The notes under the pieces are model-generated. The model did no database searches. It saw only the letters and a list, made by a program, of their open reading frames with translations, and was not told the origin of the DNA. From Stratiolaelaps scimitus (lineage: Eukaryota; Arthropoda; Arachnida; Mesostigmata; Laelapidae), in NCBI GenBank assembly GCA_019614645.1, contig JABWDB010000006.1:7626001-7690000 (forward strand): DNA of 64,000 nucleotides. The letters are read 5' to 3'. The translations under genes and the position numbers were made by a program. Below are positions 1 through 11,930 of this stretch, piece by piece; the stretch's first letter is position 1; the number at the start of each line of letters is the position of its first letter.

Positions 1-276
1 TCCGCTCATCACAAACGACCGCCGAACGAAGCGGTCGACCCACCGATCGGCCGACCGAGATTTTTTGCTTTCCGATATTTTCCGCTATTCAACGAGCATG
101 GGACGGGTGTCGGTGTAGTTTGATGGTGTCTGCTTTTCCTGCCACGCCCGTTTGATTTTTAATCAGATAAAACTTGTTTGACTTGGATGGTGCGCCGAGC
201 AGTGGGCTCACCTGCACGCGGTAGGGTGACCGGACCCTATGCCTCTGGTCCAACCACTCTAACACAATTCTACTAG

Positions 277-415
277 CCCAATCCGTGCCACTCGACCAGC
301 AGTATCAGCAGCCTCCACATACCGCACAACAAACCCTCTATGATTGGAGGGACCATGACTACGATTGCTGCTGCCGCTGCGGCTACTTCTACTATAATAC
401 TATGCTCGCATATCG
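277..415 (+). CDS. Candidate internal exon, unknown protein
   Basis: A pyrimidine-containing stretch ending in TTCTACTAG at 276 looks like a 3' splice site. The phase-0 frame directly after it is open and has balanced composition: PNPCHSTSSISSLHIPHNKP, then an MIGGTMTTI segment and a six-alanine run made of mixed GCT/GCC/GCG codons. A weak donor-like GTAGCG follows at 416. The frame stays open to a stop at 724-726, but beyond about 415 the composition turns AT-rich and hydrophobic, as in surrounding non-coding DNA. Alanine runs are common in animal transcription factors, but no domain is visible. An open frame of this length is expected about once by chance in a window this size, so only the splice-like border and the composition argue for it. 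Confidence 0.22.
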
Positions 416-1910
416 GTAGCGGTTTTAAACGTGCCGTCATTATATTTGATACTGATAGCCGCCATGATTGTGCAGTTATATTTTTGTTGCTAAGCGCCGT
501 TGGTGGACTTTTTTTTATGTGCGAACGAGAACTGCTGTCTGATGGAATGGCATATACTGGTTTGTCGTACCATACTAGCCACTTAGTAATAAGTATACAT
601 TGGTTGATATGCAGCAGTGCTGTAAGTTGTGGCTTATATGTTATTTATATAATGTTGAGTACGCATGGGACGTTATGCAATTCAATAATTGTACTGACAT
701 GTATGTGCAGTGAACAAAACAAATGATAGCTTGCCGCGCCAGAACAGATCTATGAAGGTGTGAGATGGTGGCTAAGACGACCTCTCGTGGCTAAGTTGTT
801 TATCCAAGAATTTATGTACACATAGACACGAACTTCGCTTCAAAGTGTTAATTTTTATATTTGGGAATTGTTACAATGCCCAATGGTATGAAATATGTTA
901 CCAACTAATGGTGAGCAAATGACTTTATAGGTCCAGAAAGAAGGCTTTTCAAGGTGAATGAGTTTTTAGGAAAAGTTAAAAACGTTTTTGCGTTGGTGGT
1001 TGGCCCCGACCTTTTTCTAATGAGACAATTCTCGTCAATTATCCCCCTGTGGCAATGACACTACTTCGAGGTTAAATGTCGAGAGGAAAGATCCACATCT
1101 CCCTAAAGCCAAGCCACGACAGCATTTGAACTTACGACATATCCGGTTGATTGACTCGAGCTGTCTCGTTGCCTAGGTACTACCTACGTTACCGCCTAGA
1201 CTATCATTGAGACCTTTAAGAAAAGTTAAGCTTGTTCACCCTGATTTGTCTAGATTTCTCAACTTTACTTGGGTTCAATCGAATATCGCGAGATATAGGA
1301 ACCATCATAATAAACAACTAGATATATTTTTAAGTCTTATACATAGCGCTTAAAAAACTAACCTTCGTTTACATTACGCGTTTCTAGTGGATTAGAATTT
1401 CTTAGTATTAGGGCCTATCAGAATATCTTAGAATTTCTACCACATGCTGCTTTTGAGATGATCGCTACAAAAACACTAAAATTAATGTGGGCTGATTGAT
1501 TCATTGTGAAATTGTAAAACTAGGTTTAATTAGAGGAACATTCGAATTCGAAACTTGTTTCCCGCTTTAGAATTGTTCTAAGTATTATGCGTAGTGTTTG
1601 TACAATGGCTGCTGTAAAAGTGACTTAATTTTTCTCAAATCCAACCAGTTCGTAGTCGCATAATTCAAACCATTTTACACCGTCCGTAATTTAAAATAAC
1701 TTCACAAACAAACTTTTCCTCATTAATTTGTAATGTATATCATTATAAGTTACCTTACAATGCAAACACCCTTTATTGATGTTGTTTTTTTTATGGATGT
1801 CTCTTCATTTGTCAACTTCTATAAAGATGCCTGATGCATTATTGTGCGCATCATGGAATATTAACAATATTGATAAAATTTTTCCAAAGGCGGCGTTATT
1901 AAAATTATTT
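416..1910. other. AT-rich non-coding stretch
   Basis: Mostly AT-rich sequence with frequent stops in all frames. No repeat family, RNA gene or exon border was recognised. Confidence 0.5.
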
Positions 1911-1916
1911 ATGCAC

Positions 1917-1997
1917 TTGAATCTGTGACCATGCACGTTTGATAACACGGTTTGCTTAGAACGGGTTATCAAACGTGCATGGTCACATAGTATTCGA
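1917..1997. repeat. Perfect 23-bp inverted repeat (hairpin)
   Basis: The left arm 1924-1946 (TGTGACCATGCACG... ending GATAAC) is the exact reverse complement of the right arm 1965-1987 (GTTATCAAACG... ending GGTCACA), with an 18-nt loop at 1947-1964. After a small asymmetric bulge the stem continues for about five more pairs (TTGAAT at 1917-1922 against ATTCGA at 1992-1997). The total length of about 81 nt is in the pre-miRNA range. A perfect stem is also compatible with a young fold-back element or an endo-siRNA hairpin. No known microRNA seed was recognised, and strand is undetermined. Confidence 0.9.
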
Positions 1998-2990
1998 TTA
2001 GACGTCGCTTGATTTTGTAGAGTCTTCCTTCGGTCGATTTTACGGATGGTGCCAAATGTTTATTAATAACAACTGTTCTACCGCTGAGGTAGTTTCTATG
2101 TTTTAAATCAGTCGAGACATATAAACGAGAGTAGTGTAATGGGATATTCTCGAATTATTTGATAGACGAATTATTTCAGTGAAGAAATTTCATCATATGA
2201 TTTGGCTTGATAAATGATTACGAAAAAAAAACAACATTTTTTGAGAGTGTATATTCGTAAGTTTTTGTTGATCAACAAAATATCACAGCGGGTACACCAA
2301 CTCGAGCTAACATCAGTGAGCAGGTAGCTTGTTGGATTCTGTTAGATAAAGGCTCGTTTCTTCTTCCCTAGAAGAGTTTTTTTTGCTATTCTTTGTGAGT
2401 AGAACCCAATCTGACGAGGGATCCTTTAACAGAGACGGCATTCCGTGTTCAATCAAACTGCTGTTGCACACAATACTTTTTTTTTTGCAGATAAACAACT
2501 TCGATCAACAAGTGGATGAAACTGTAGTAAAGTCAATATATATATAGACAGGGAGAACTAGTGCGATGTTGCTAATACAATTGTAGCATCTCTGTACGAA
2601 TTTCCAAAGGAAAATGACCACCCGTACCTACATGTATGGACGCGGGGTTTCTCATTTGATGCATGAAAGCAGAGACAATATCCATATATATATATAAAAA
2701 AAAAGTGCATTACGTCTTGAACAGGTGAGCGCTTTTTCAACCAAGGTTTCAATTGGAAGGAGGTAACTTTTCCGTGCGAGTGGAAAAAACTGCATTGCTG
2801 CATGCTTGTAGCAATTGTGCAGAGCTTCGGGATCTTCCAAGATTGTTCAATTCGAACAATTGGCTCGCCTCGGATAATGCCAACTTCGCGGTGCTGTCAT
2901 GTTAGTTTGGTTCAGAGCCGGCGTTTCCCCCCGCTAGCGAGAGCTGGCGCCGATCTGTAGTGGCCACTCACTGGATACTGGCTAGTTGGA
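1998..2990. other. AT-rich non-coding stretch
   Basis: Contains poly-A/T runs and short alternating TA runs near 2540 and 2690. The short open frames are full of homopolymer translations. Nothing gene-like was seen. Confidence 0.5.
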
Positions 2991-2994
2991 CAGC

Positions 2995-3002
2995 TATAAA
3001 TT
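2995..3002 (+). promoter_or_regulatory. Possible TATA box
   Basis: TATAAATT stands at the left border of a large GC-rich block. An initiator-like TCCTCAGAAG lies about 35-40 nt downstream. Position and spacing suit a core promoter reading into the block, but no transcript is demonstrated and such octamers occur by chance. Confidence 0.2.
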
Positions 3003-4357
3003 ACGATCATTGAGGCTTCTCCAATTCTTCTCCTCAGAAGAAGTGGCCGGACCGTGAGTCCTGGATGATGCTTGAGGTGCAGCGACTCGCATCGTGGCTC
3101 ATTTTGTTCCTCGCCCGCTCTTCACGGCTGGCGAAGTCAAGTGACTCAGTCAAAGGGCATCTCATCTTCTTCTTCTTCTCTTGCTACTGTATCGCTTGCT
3201 GTTTTTTTTTCTGCTACAGCTTCCGTCGCTCCTGTCGCTCGCTGCTGGTCGTCGCGCTGCTGACCTAAAGGAAATGATCCTCTACCAGCATTCTGTATTC
3301 TAGATAGAAGGAATAGATGCGGCCAGCTGGCGATTTGCCTGGTCGCCCTCACATGGACACGTAGAGAGAGAGAGGGGGGGGGCGAGAGCTAGATAGAAAA
3401 AAAGAGAGCTATATATAGCAAGCACGAACAACAATACATATATGCTCCTGAAGAATGGGAAGTCGGATGTGTTTGTGGGTTGTAAGCAGTGGATACAACG
3501 TATCTAGAGGCAAAAGGCGAAGCACTGCTCCGGTAGAGTAGTAGTTGAAATGGACCGAGATGGACGACGCTCTGCCGTGAGTGAAGTTACAGTTGCGTAA
3601 GTGTTATTGCTAGCGAAAGCCACAGCATCTTCCTCGTTATTGCTATGTGCTACACTATCGGCGCGAGGGCCGTTGGTTAGGAACGGTCTGTGCTACTATT
3701 ACTACGACTGTTCCGATAGCGCTGTTGTGGCCGTCGCTGGGAGAAAGGACGACTAGATAGAAAACAACGATGACGACTTTGAGCTCGCTATGTAAGTGTA
3801 TGGGCTTGTGCGTGTGGGTGTGTATGCGCCATCGGTGGTAACCCTGCCGCTCATGCTGCTCAGAACGCCCGCCGATTTGTAATAGAAAAGGAAATAGCCA
3901 ACGCAATAGGAAAAACGCTCACTCGAAAGAGATCCTTATTGGCGGGCGAGAGAGGGGAACGGGGTATGTGTATTTGTGTGTCTGTCTCGCGATTCGAGGG
4001 AGTAGAATGAGAGTTGACCACAAGAGAATCCAGCATCGGAGAGAAACGCGCCATGGGAGCTACGCCTAGGATACACTGTGGGCGCTGGTTCGCTGCGATC
4101 GTCGAAGCAAATGCGGGAGCGATCTTGAGTATCTTTCGCCTTTCCAGCTTGTGCTGTACATAGGCGGACAAACGCAGATCTCTCCCTGGGGCAGAGCTGA
4201 GCACGGATAGCGGAAGCACTCGGTCCAACTCGTCCTGCTGGACACAGTGCTGGACCAAGGACTACGGCTGTCTCGTGGGTTTTCCCACGGCAAGTGAAGT
4301 CAAGTGAAGCCCCATCCACGCGGAGGGTACGTACGAGAGTGTAGGGAAACGACGCTA

Positions 4358-4379
4358 GGCGGCGGCGGCGGCGGCAGCA
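4358..4379. repeat. GGC/GCA trinucleotide run
   Basis: About six GGC units followed by GCAGCA. In one frame it encodes a Gly/Ser-rich stretch that reaches a stop at about 4443, so coding use is possible but unsupported. Confidence 0.8.
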
Positions 4380-5285
4380 GTGGCGGCTTTAGTGGTGGAG
4401 GAGGCAGAGAAAGCAGCGGTGCCTCCTTTGATACGGGAGACTGATGCAACTTTAACCAGATCCACCGCAGCCCCCGAGTGGGTATCCCCGTCCGGGACGG
4501 GGACAGACCTCGATTCCTTTCCTACATCCTCCATTTCTTCTCCTCCTATTCCTCCACTTCCTTGCTCTCATTCTCTCATTCGCCTCACCAGTAACAGCAG
4601 CAGTAGTAATGTTAGTCCATGTGCGCGCATAGGAGCTGGGTGGCAGTGCTGCGGACGACGTCGCGCTGACGAGCGGTGCGATGAGAGGCGAGGGTTGGAG
4701 TTGACTAACCGACTTCCTGGCCGCGAAGTCGGTTGACCACTGCTCGGAGGGGAAGACACGTTGAGGTGGTCGAACAGGCCGGGAGGAGCTAAAGGACCTT
4801 GTTTCCTTTTCCAATTGGGCCGCGTAGGTAATTTGGCTCGGGAGCACTTACAGAGCGGTTGGCGCGGTTGAGTCATCCACTTTCCCACCTCCTCGTCTTC
4901 ACCCACGCCCCGCCCTAGCAAAAGCTCACTCGCTGCCTGTGCTGGTCAAACTTTGGAATATACTTTGTCCAACTGCCCCCTCCAGTCCGTGCTTCTCCCC
5001 GTCGATCTGGACCTAGCCTCGCTCGTTGCCGTGCTACAGTATTCGGTAGAGATATGGAAGAATATAGCACACTCTCCACAAAGGTACACATGATAGTGGT
5101 ACATGGATCGCGCTACAGGATCGGACGGCACGTATGCCCTGTGACCGTACCGCCCTTGCCTCGTCGGAGCATACCGACCATATCGGACAGCGTGGTGGTG
5201 ATGGTGTATTGACACTGCCCGAATAAGTTATTATTATACATGTATGTATAGTCCCTATGAGTGTGGGCGCAGCCCCGTAGGCCTT

Positions 5286-5309
5286 GCTCTCTCTCTCTCT
5301 CTCTCTCTC
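5286..5309. repeat. (CT)n microsatellite
   Basis: About twelve CT units followed by CCCT repeats. Confidence 0.95.
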
Positions 5310-6273
5310 CCTCCCTCCCTCTCTCCATCTCTCTCTATTTCTCGATCATTCTCTCTGCACGGGTTGGACGGCCGGAGCTTTCACGTATGCCCATGACGTG
5401 TGCACGTTGTCATTCCTGCAGGCTTTGATTCTAGATATCTATGCATTGCGGCTCGTCCCATCCCGTTCCTGCCCTCCATAGCCCCTGCTGGCGTCCTCTG
5501 CGATTCGTTCACTTTGTACCGTGTCGGTAGTATGTCGATGCCGCTGGCATCTGATGCTGATATAGCAGAAATGCAAAAATCGCTAGTAGCGATGCTGTCC
5601 CCAAAACGAATACGACGATCCAATCCTGGACCACCACTGGACGGGTGCCTATAGATCACACCCGCTCGTATGCGAGGCATGACGACTCATGTCGTTTCGG
5701 CACTAAATAAAACACATACAGAATGACAACGGCTGCGGTCAGTTCTATTTGCTGTTTGGCAGCTTTGTCGTTCGGCCAGCCGATATTTCACCTGGGATTG
5801 CGCGGTTCGACGGCAAAGTTGGGAAGTCGTCTAGGAGGCGATCCAGCGCCTCCCCTTTCAACGGTGACAATAGCCCCATTGAGGAGGGCGCAGTGTGTGG
5901 TCGCTCCCGCGGTTAGTGACTACCGCTCGGGGCCGCTGACTCGCCGGGGTCCTGTTCAACCTGCATGTAGGTATTATAGAGATCCATGAAAGTGCGAGCT
6001 GCCGGGATGATCGCAAGATATAGAAAGAGAAAAAACCGAGGTGGTGTGCTTTCGGGCAGGGTGTGAGTTGGGCGTCTCTCCTTGGATAGACAGGCCCCCG
6101 TTGGCCTCTCCGTGTTCTTGGAGGACCGCTTTGGGTGTGTCTTATATCAACGATGGTCATCCATCTCGTCCGACTGCGTTCTCTAGGCAGTCTGGTAACA
6201 ACACACGAGCAGCAGCGGGGAGGCTCGAAGCGGACGAGCCTCACCAAAAGCGCAAGGCGAGCTTGCCCTCTTA

Positions 6274-6293
6274 GGCTCCCGAGCTCGGGAGCC
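6274..6293. repeat. Perfect 20-bp palindrome
   Basis: GGCTCCCGAGCTCGGGAGCC equals its own reverse complement with no spacer. It could bind a dimeric factor or form a cruciform. It lies inside the GC-rich block, and its function is unknown. Confidence 0.95.
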
Positions 6294-6950
6294 CTGGAGA
6301 CAGACTGGCTGGAGGAGGCTACCGATTCCTTTGAGTGGTAGACCTTCCAAACTCCTGCATTGTACGCCTCCCGATGGACTGTGAGGCAGGGCAGTTAAGG
6401 ACACAGCTGTATAGGTAGCCTGGACTCGTCAGTGTGAGACCGCTTGACTCGCGAGCGCCGTCTGCCTTCCTTTCACCGGAAGTCCAATAGACCTGACGGC
6501 ATCCGGTGCTTAACGTGCACGGGATTAACACCCTTGCACACCCCTTTGCAGTTTCCAACCGTCGATTGGTCTTTTGCTGTGTCTCCCTAAATCGTAAGAC
6601 CGTCGCTAGTCACCGGCAGGGACACACGCTGCGGTAACTTCCGTTGGGCTTGAAGGCCACGAAGAGCAGCAGTGGCCTACTGCTCGGACCCCGCGCGAGT
6701 GCCATCCAGAGGTTAGTCGAGTTAGTCCACAGTAACCAGGAAGACGAGATGGGGCCAGTGCAGAGCACTGCTGACTACCCATCCTTGGGGAATAGTCAGG
6801 AAACGCCGCTCGCCCCTCTGAATTGTTTCGTTTTTCCTATCCGTCGTTGTGTGTAGACACATCAGGGCGATGCATTACAACATACGACTGTGGACGGTCT
6901 GAGCTTACTTCGGTCTACGCTTACGTACACAATGCCCGACTCTACCGTAC

Positions 6951-7620
6951 TGGCATATATATGTAGAGATTGAAACGAGCTAAATTCAACTGTATAATAG
7001 AAGATGGAGACCACGTCAGTTGCAAGAATTAGAGATTATTTATTTAAAGAATTTCATGAGACATATTTGTAAAAAATAAAAGGCAATCCGAAAACGAAAC
7101 CCAAATGGGAATGTAATAACATTAAGTATAATAATCATAATATAGTTATGTAAGGTTAAATCGCTGATTAAGCTGTATAGATCCGAGCGGAGTAATTTGA
7201 TGTATTATATATATGCTTATATGTTATAACAAAAACAAAAATTAGATTTTAGCAGTATTAGATTTTACAAACAATAAGAAAATAGAACCAGATTAATGAG
7301 ATGAAGTCCTAAATGTACACAGTGGAGAAGCAAAATAATAATGTGATCTACCAGTACCGCTCACTAACGTGAAGCTTTGTTCTAAAATAGATTCTGTATG
7401 CAATGATAAATAAACTATGATAACATATATATATATATATATATATGCATTACTAGTTATGATTCAATTTACACTGCTCACGTGACCATAAAAAGAAATG
7501 TGTTACACAAGAGTCATTACTGATTGCGTACGAATTCAGTAAGATGGACCCACCTTAAACGAGATAATATACTAGATCGATTTCGGTGATCAGAGTATAG
7601 GTTAGGTACATAACTGTTTT
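6951..7620. other. AT-rich spacer between two GC-rich blocks
   Basis: Dense AT with short direct A/T runs and a (TA)n tract. AATAAA-like hexamers occur, but no upstream gene was recognised to attach them to. Confidence 0.5.
7425..7446. repeat. (AT)11 microsatellite
   Basis: Eleven uninterrupted AT units. Confidence 0.95.
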
Positions 7621-8839
7621 TCCCTTGTGCGCAGATCAAAATATGTTGAGAGGGTCAACGAGGAAGACGGTTTTGAGGGCGGTGTCCTGCCAGGTCGTGT
7701 GCCATTTGGGGACCATCGGGGGCTACTTCGGTGCGGAAGGGGGAAATATTCGACGTTTCGTAGCCTCTTCTACCTGCCAGTGCCTATCCTTCGTGTACGA
7801 ACGGCTTCTCGTCTCGTGCCGGCTTCTCGTTGAGTACAATCTAGGTAATCTGCACTCAACGAGGGCACGTCGTCACTGCCCTCCAACTGAAGGGCGGTCG
7901 AAACGGCTATAGGGGCTGAGGGGTTTGCGGGGAGGGGGGGCACTTCACGACGATGTGGCCCGCAAGGTCCGGATGCGCTGTGGTACGTCGTGTGTCCGTT
8001 GACGGAGGCGAGTCCTTTGGAACGATCTCAAAATGTAGTCCTTATTCCTAGGCGTCTGTCTAGTAGCACCGTGTACCCTCGCACTCCCGCAATGCGTAGG
8101 GAAGTCGTCGCTCTGGTAGTAATAGCAGTAGTAGCAGCGGCAGCAGCACTAGCTCAAATGCCAACGCCAACGAGCCTCTGGCGAGCTGGAGCGAACAAAG
8201 GCACAAGAGGAGGATGGAATTAGGCCAGCTCTCTTGACTGTATGTCACGATGAACCGAGTCCCTCCAGCAGCTCGAGCTGACGGCCTGAGTGAGTCTGAC
8301 GAGCCGGCGGTGGGGAGGGCGACCCGTGTGCCAGCACCTCTCCAGCGGACGGATTGCGAGGACGTCCTAAGCCTCCCGTTCGCTACTCGCTGGTGACGAG
8401 TCGAACGGCGGCGACGCCAGTTGGCCAAAGCAGCGAATAGCAACCGACTGACGTTGGCCTGACGGCGGTGGAAGCCGCGGCGGAGACGCAGCCTGCGAGG
8501 CAACCAGCCAGTGGGTCGCTCAAGTCGCAGATGTGTCGTATATATGCCACACTTCGCTACATAGATGTGATGCAGAGTTAAACCTTATCGTCTGTGATTC
8601 TCGGAGCAGCGAGAATGAGAATTGCTATCCGTGGCATCACGATTGTCGTGTTGTCATTATAGCTGTGGCGCACCCGACAAGGTAGCCTGCTTTATGCCTT
8701 GTGATACCTCGCAGCTTCCTTGAATAAGTAGTTCGTCTGATGTTATTGATATACTCGCTGTCGTCCGTTGGGTGGGCTATACACGTTGAATTATATATAT
8801 TGCGTTACATAACATTGCGCTCCTACTTGCCTTTGCAGG

Positions 8840-8985
8840 CCAAATGTAGCGTTTTCATGAAGAACAGAAAATGCCAAAAAATGCTAAAAGTTACAACAAT
8901 GTTAAACCGCATTGCCAGGCCTTCCTCTCCCCTGCACGTACTTCGTTCTGCCACAGTGAAATCGAGTTGTCCCACTGTTGCTTGA
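8840..8985 (+). CDS. Weak candidate exon after a strong acceptor-like site
   Basis: TACTTGCCTTTGCAG at 8825-8839 is a textbook-looking 3' splice site. The following frame reads AKCSVFMKNRKCQKMLKV and continues to a stop at 8983-8985. A second frame starting at ATG 8871 is open for 114 codons. Neither product resembles a known family. The pyrimidine tract and AG are seen directly; exon status is inference. Confidence 0.18.
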
Positions 8986-10245
8986 GCTATTCGCCGACGG
9001 AGAAAGTGACAAGATGTTGCTGGTTGTTGTCGCTGTTGGGCCGACGTCAACAACGAAAGATCAACACAGATGGAACAAGATGGTTTTGCAGCCCCCGGAC
9101 CACTCACCTACGTATACGTCGTGTTTCCATGAAGGGTAGCGTTCGCAGGGGTGGCGAGCCAGTAAGCAAGCAACCGAGGAGCTCAGAAGTGTCCATAGAG
9201 AGTTGCAAAAGCTAAAAAGCTTCTCTCTCTCTCTCTCGCTCTTGTCCTCTTCTCCCATCATCTCTCTGGGCTTTTCTCGTCTCTCCTCTGTTAGCCGGCA
9301 CTGAGACTTTCGAGGGATGAAGTGGCCCGCGCGTGCTCGTGCCATTGCTCGGCCACCGCTCGTTGCGCTGAGCCTCGCTTCGAAGCCGTGCGTTTCCACA
9401 GCCACATAGCGGGGCCGTGGTCCTGCGCGCCCGTATGCGGAATGGCGGACCAGCCGTAGCAGCAGCAGAACTACAATGCTATTCCAGCCGCAACGGCAGG
9501 AGGCTTACGCCTCCTGCTTGCGGCGAAGGAGGCGGGAGGAGGGGGCCTGGTCGCATCGCGCAAACGGGGAACTGCTTACGGCCGCTGAAGCAAGCAGGCC
9601 GGCAGGCACGTGCCCGTGTGTGCGACCGCTCTACGGTTTCGCCGCGTTTCGTTCCATACCCCCAGTAACTGCCCCCCGAACGCCCCACCTCTTTCTCTTC
9701 CTGCTCCCATGAATCAAATGCAACAGACGTCGCCCGCCGGAGCCTCCCTGAACGCTACCACCACCGCCGCCAGCAGCCGAGCGCCTCCGCGCGTCGTAGT
9801 TCCGTAATGCACGCACGGCTAGCGAGCTAGGTGCACAGCAGAGTGCAACGTATGCACAGCCAGCCAGCCTGTCTGCCTGACTGCCGGTCGCTAGCCGGTG
9901 ATGGTAGCCGGGAGCCACAATGCCGCGGCAGCACAGTCGCAGTATAGTCAAGCCGCTGCTGCCTCTGCCGGCAACGGCATGGTGGCTATGCAACCAGCCA
10001 CATCGTATGCGTTCGCCTGCGTCGTCTACGTTTGTGTGTATGCGTGGTGGAGCGGCTGCCGAGCAACGTTGTAGAGTTGGGCGTGCAAGCGATGTGCAGG
10101 GTCTGTGGCTTTGGCTTCGGCAGCGGGTATTCGAGATGGATGCCCTAGAGGATGCTTGCCTTGCCTCTCCACCATCCTCCCCCTTCGTTGCCTCTACAAC
10201 CGCGCGTTCTCCCCACGAACAAACGTCGTCCCGCCGAATCCCCTA

Positions 10246-10272
10246 CTGCTGCTGCTGCTGCCGCTGCTGCTG
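10246..10272. repeat. CTG/CCG trinucleotide repeat
   Basis: Nine nearly perfect CTG units with one CCG interruption. A leucine run would result in one frame. Confidence 0.9.
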
Positions 10273-11930
10273 TTACCGCTGATGCCGATGGACAAAAAAC
10301 TATAATTCCCTTTTAGACGAAGGCAACGACACGAGCACTATCTGTTTCCGGTGGCCCTTCCGGTGGTAGCAAGAGAACTGAAATCCGGCGGTAACGGTAA
10401 CGCTGCCAGAGGAAGGAGCAGGGAGGCGTTGCTACGCGTCGACCGGGAATGAAAAGGGCCTTGGCCACGACTCGGACTTAAGCTGGCCTGGGACGAACCG
10501 TGCCTGGCTGGCCCGAGCTGGCCTGTGGTTATAGGAACGTCCGTGTCTCTCTATTTTCACTATCATTCTCACTATCCTTGTACACCTCTCTCTTTCTCTA
10601 CCTGCTGGCTGTATGAGAAAAATGCCTTTGGGGAAGGCGTCACCCACGCCGGCCGCGATCCTTCTCTGGCCAGACCTGCACCGTCCATGTCCGCGTCAAA
10701 GTCTCGAAAACCGGAACGGTGAACTGCTCAAGAAGAAAGTGGAAAAAAAAGCGAAGAAGACGAAGAATAAGAAGGCTCATCGAGGTGGAAAAGTCAACTT
10801 AAAAAATGTCTCATGTGTTCCACCACCGGTGCGGCCTGGGCCGCCGACCAGTGCTGCGTACCTTGGTCGCTGGCTCGGTCCGTCATGATAGGTGAAGGAG
10901 GTGCTGAGACCACGCTACTACGCACGACTCAGAGTTACAACCAATCTGACAGAGTTGGCTGGTCTGCCACGCACGGGGACCGTCGAGCTGGTCGACTTCA
11001 TAGTCTCACACGGAGCAGAGAAATCGGACAGACGGACAGAGATCGCGAGGCACGCCCGGTCACATAGACACTCAGTACGACAGCTACCAGAACAAGCCGA
11101 AGCAAGCAGTGAGTGAACAGCGAGCAGCCTGGAAGGGCTATGGCAGCCAATATTGTTGAGTTGAGAAGAAAGGTTTGCTTGCAGTCGGTGCTTCAGAGCG
11201 CGCTATCTAGCTTCAGGGTTCTGCTTCTTTTCTTCGTTAAAAATTGCTGCTTTTTCAATCCATCCAACCTAGCCGGTCGGCCGGCTCGCCAGCCAGCCAG
11301 CAGCTAGCCCCTTTTCGAACTCCATGGCCTCCACCTGAACCGTCCGCTACTCTACGGTGTTCGTCCCGCCTAAAGGTTGCCTTCGTTCCAGTAGCGCTTT
11401 CCAGTAGTAGCGTTTTGGCTCCTCGGCCACAAGACCGCCGTCATAACAGCTAGCTAGCCATCTACCAGCCGCTGGCAAAGCCCAGAGGGGTACAGAAGAA
11501 GGGAGGTTGACCAATCTGAGCTGCTTCCTTCGAGGGAAAAGCGCCGGCGTTTGTCCGCTCCACTTTCGGATCCCGGGTCCGGGCCCGCTCACCGACTCGT
11601 TACTTGTTTCGAGGTATTTGTTGCGTTGCGTCTCGCTGCGCCCAGCTTAGCCGTCGCGTTACTCGTCCACCTGTTGTCGGCTACCGACGTCGGCTAGAAG
11701 GGACGCCTCCGGCTGCGATCAGGCGTGTGTTGACGATAACGCGCTATTTCGCGGCCCATTCCCCAGTGACTTCCTTTAAAAAAAAATATAGAGCGAAACT
11801 CCAAGGTCATGTATGGGCGCTAGATGCCACGCTTCCTTGCGCCTTTCGTTATTTTGATCGCAAGCAAAACGATTGCAGTGTTCTGTGTAAGTCGGATGGT
11901 CAAACCTGCCAGACAAACAGATAATTTCAA

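Larger units (their letters stand above)
3003..6950. other. GC-rich, CpG-containing block, no recognised gene
   Basis: The change in composition against the AT-rich flanks is clear. It contains GA/G runs near 3365-3384, a GGC run, a CT run and a perfect 20-bp palindrome. Many frames of 60-130 codons are open on both strands at once and translate to Arg/Ser/Pro-rich low-complexity peptides, as expected of GC-rich non-coding DNA. It could hold untranslated first exons or regulatory sequence. No protein family was recognised. Confidence 0.5.
7621..11930. other. GC-rich, CpG-containing block, no recognised gene
   Basis: Second large GC-rich block, with CTG repeats at 10246-10272, a CT run near 9224-9240 and a purine-rich lysine-coding patch near 10730-10775. 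Overlapping open frames occur on both strands and no domain is visible. A good 3' splice-like site inside it is listed separately. Confidence 0.5.
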
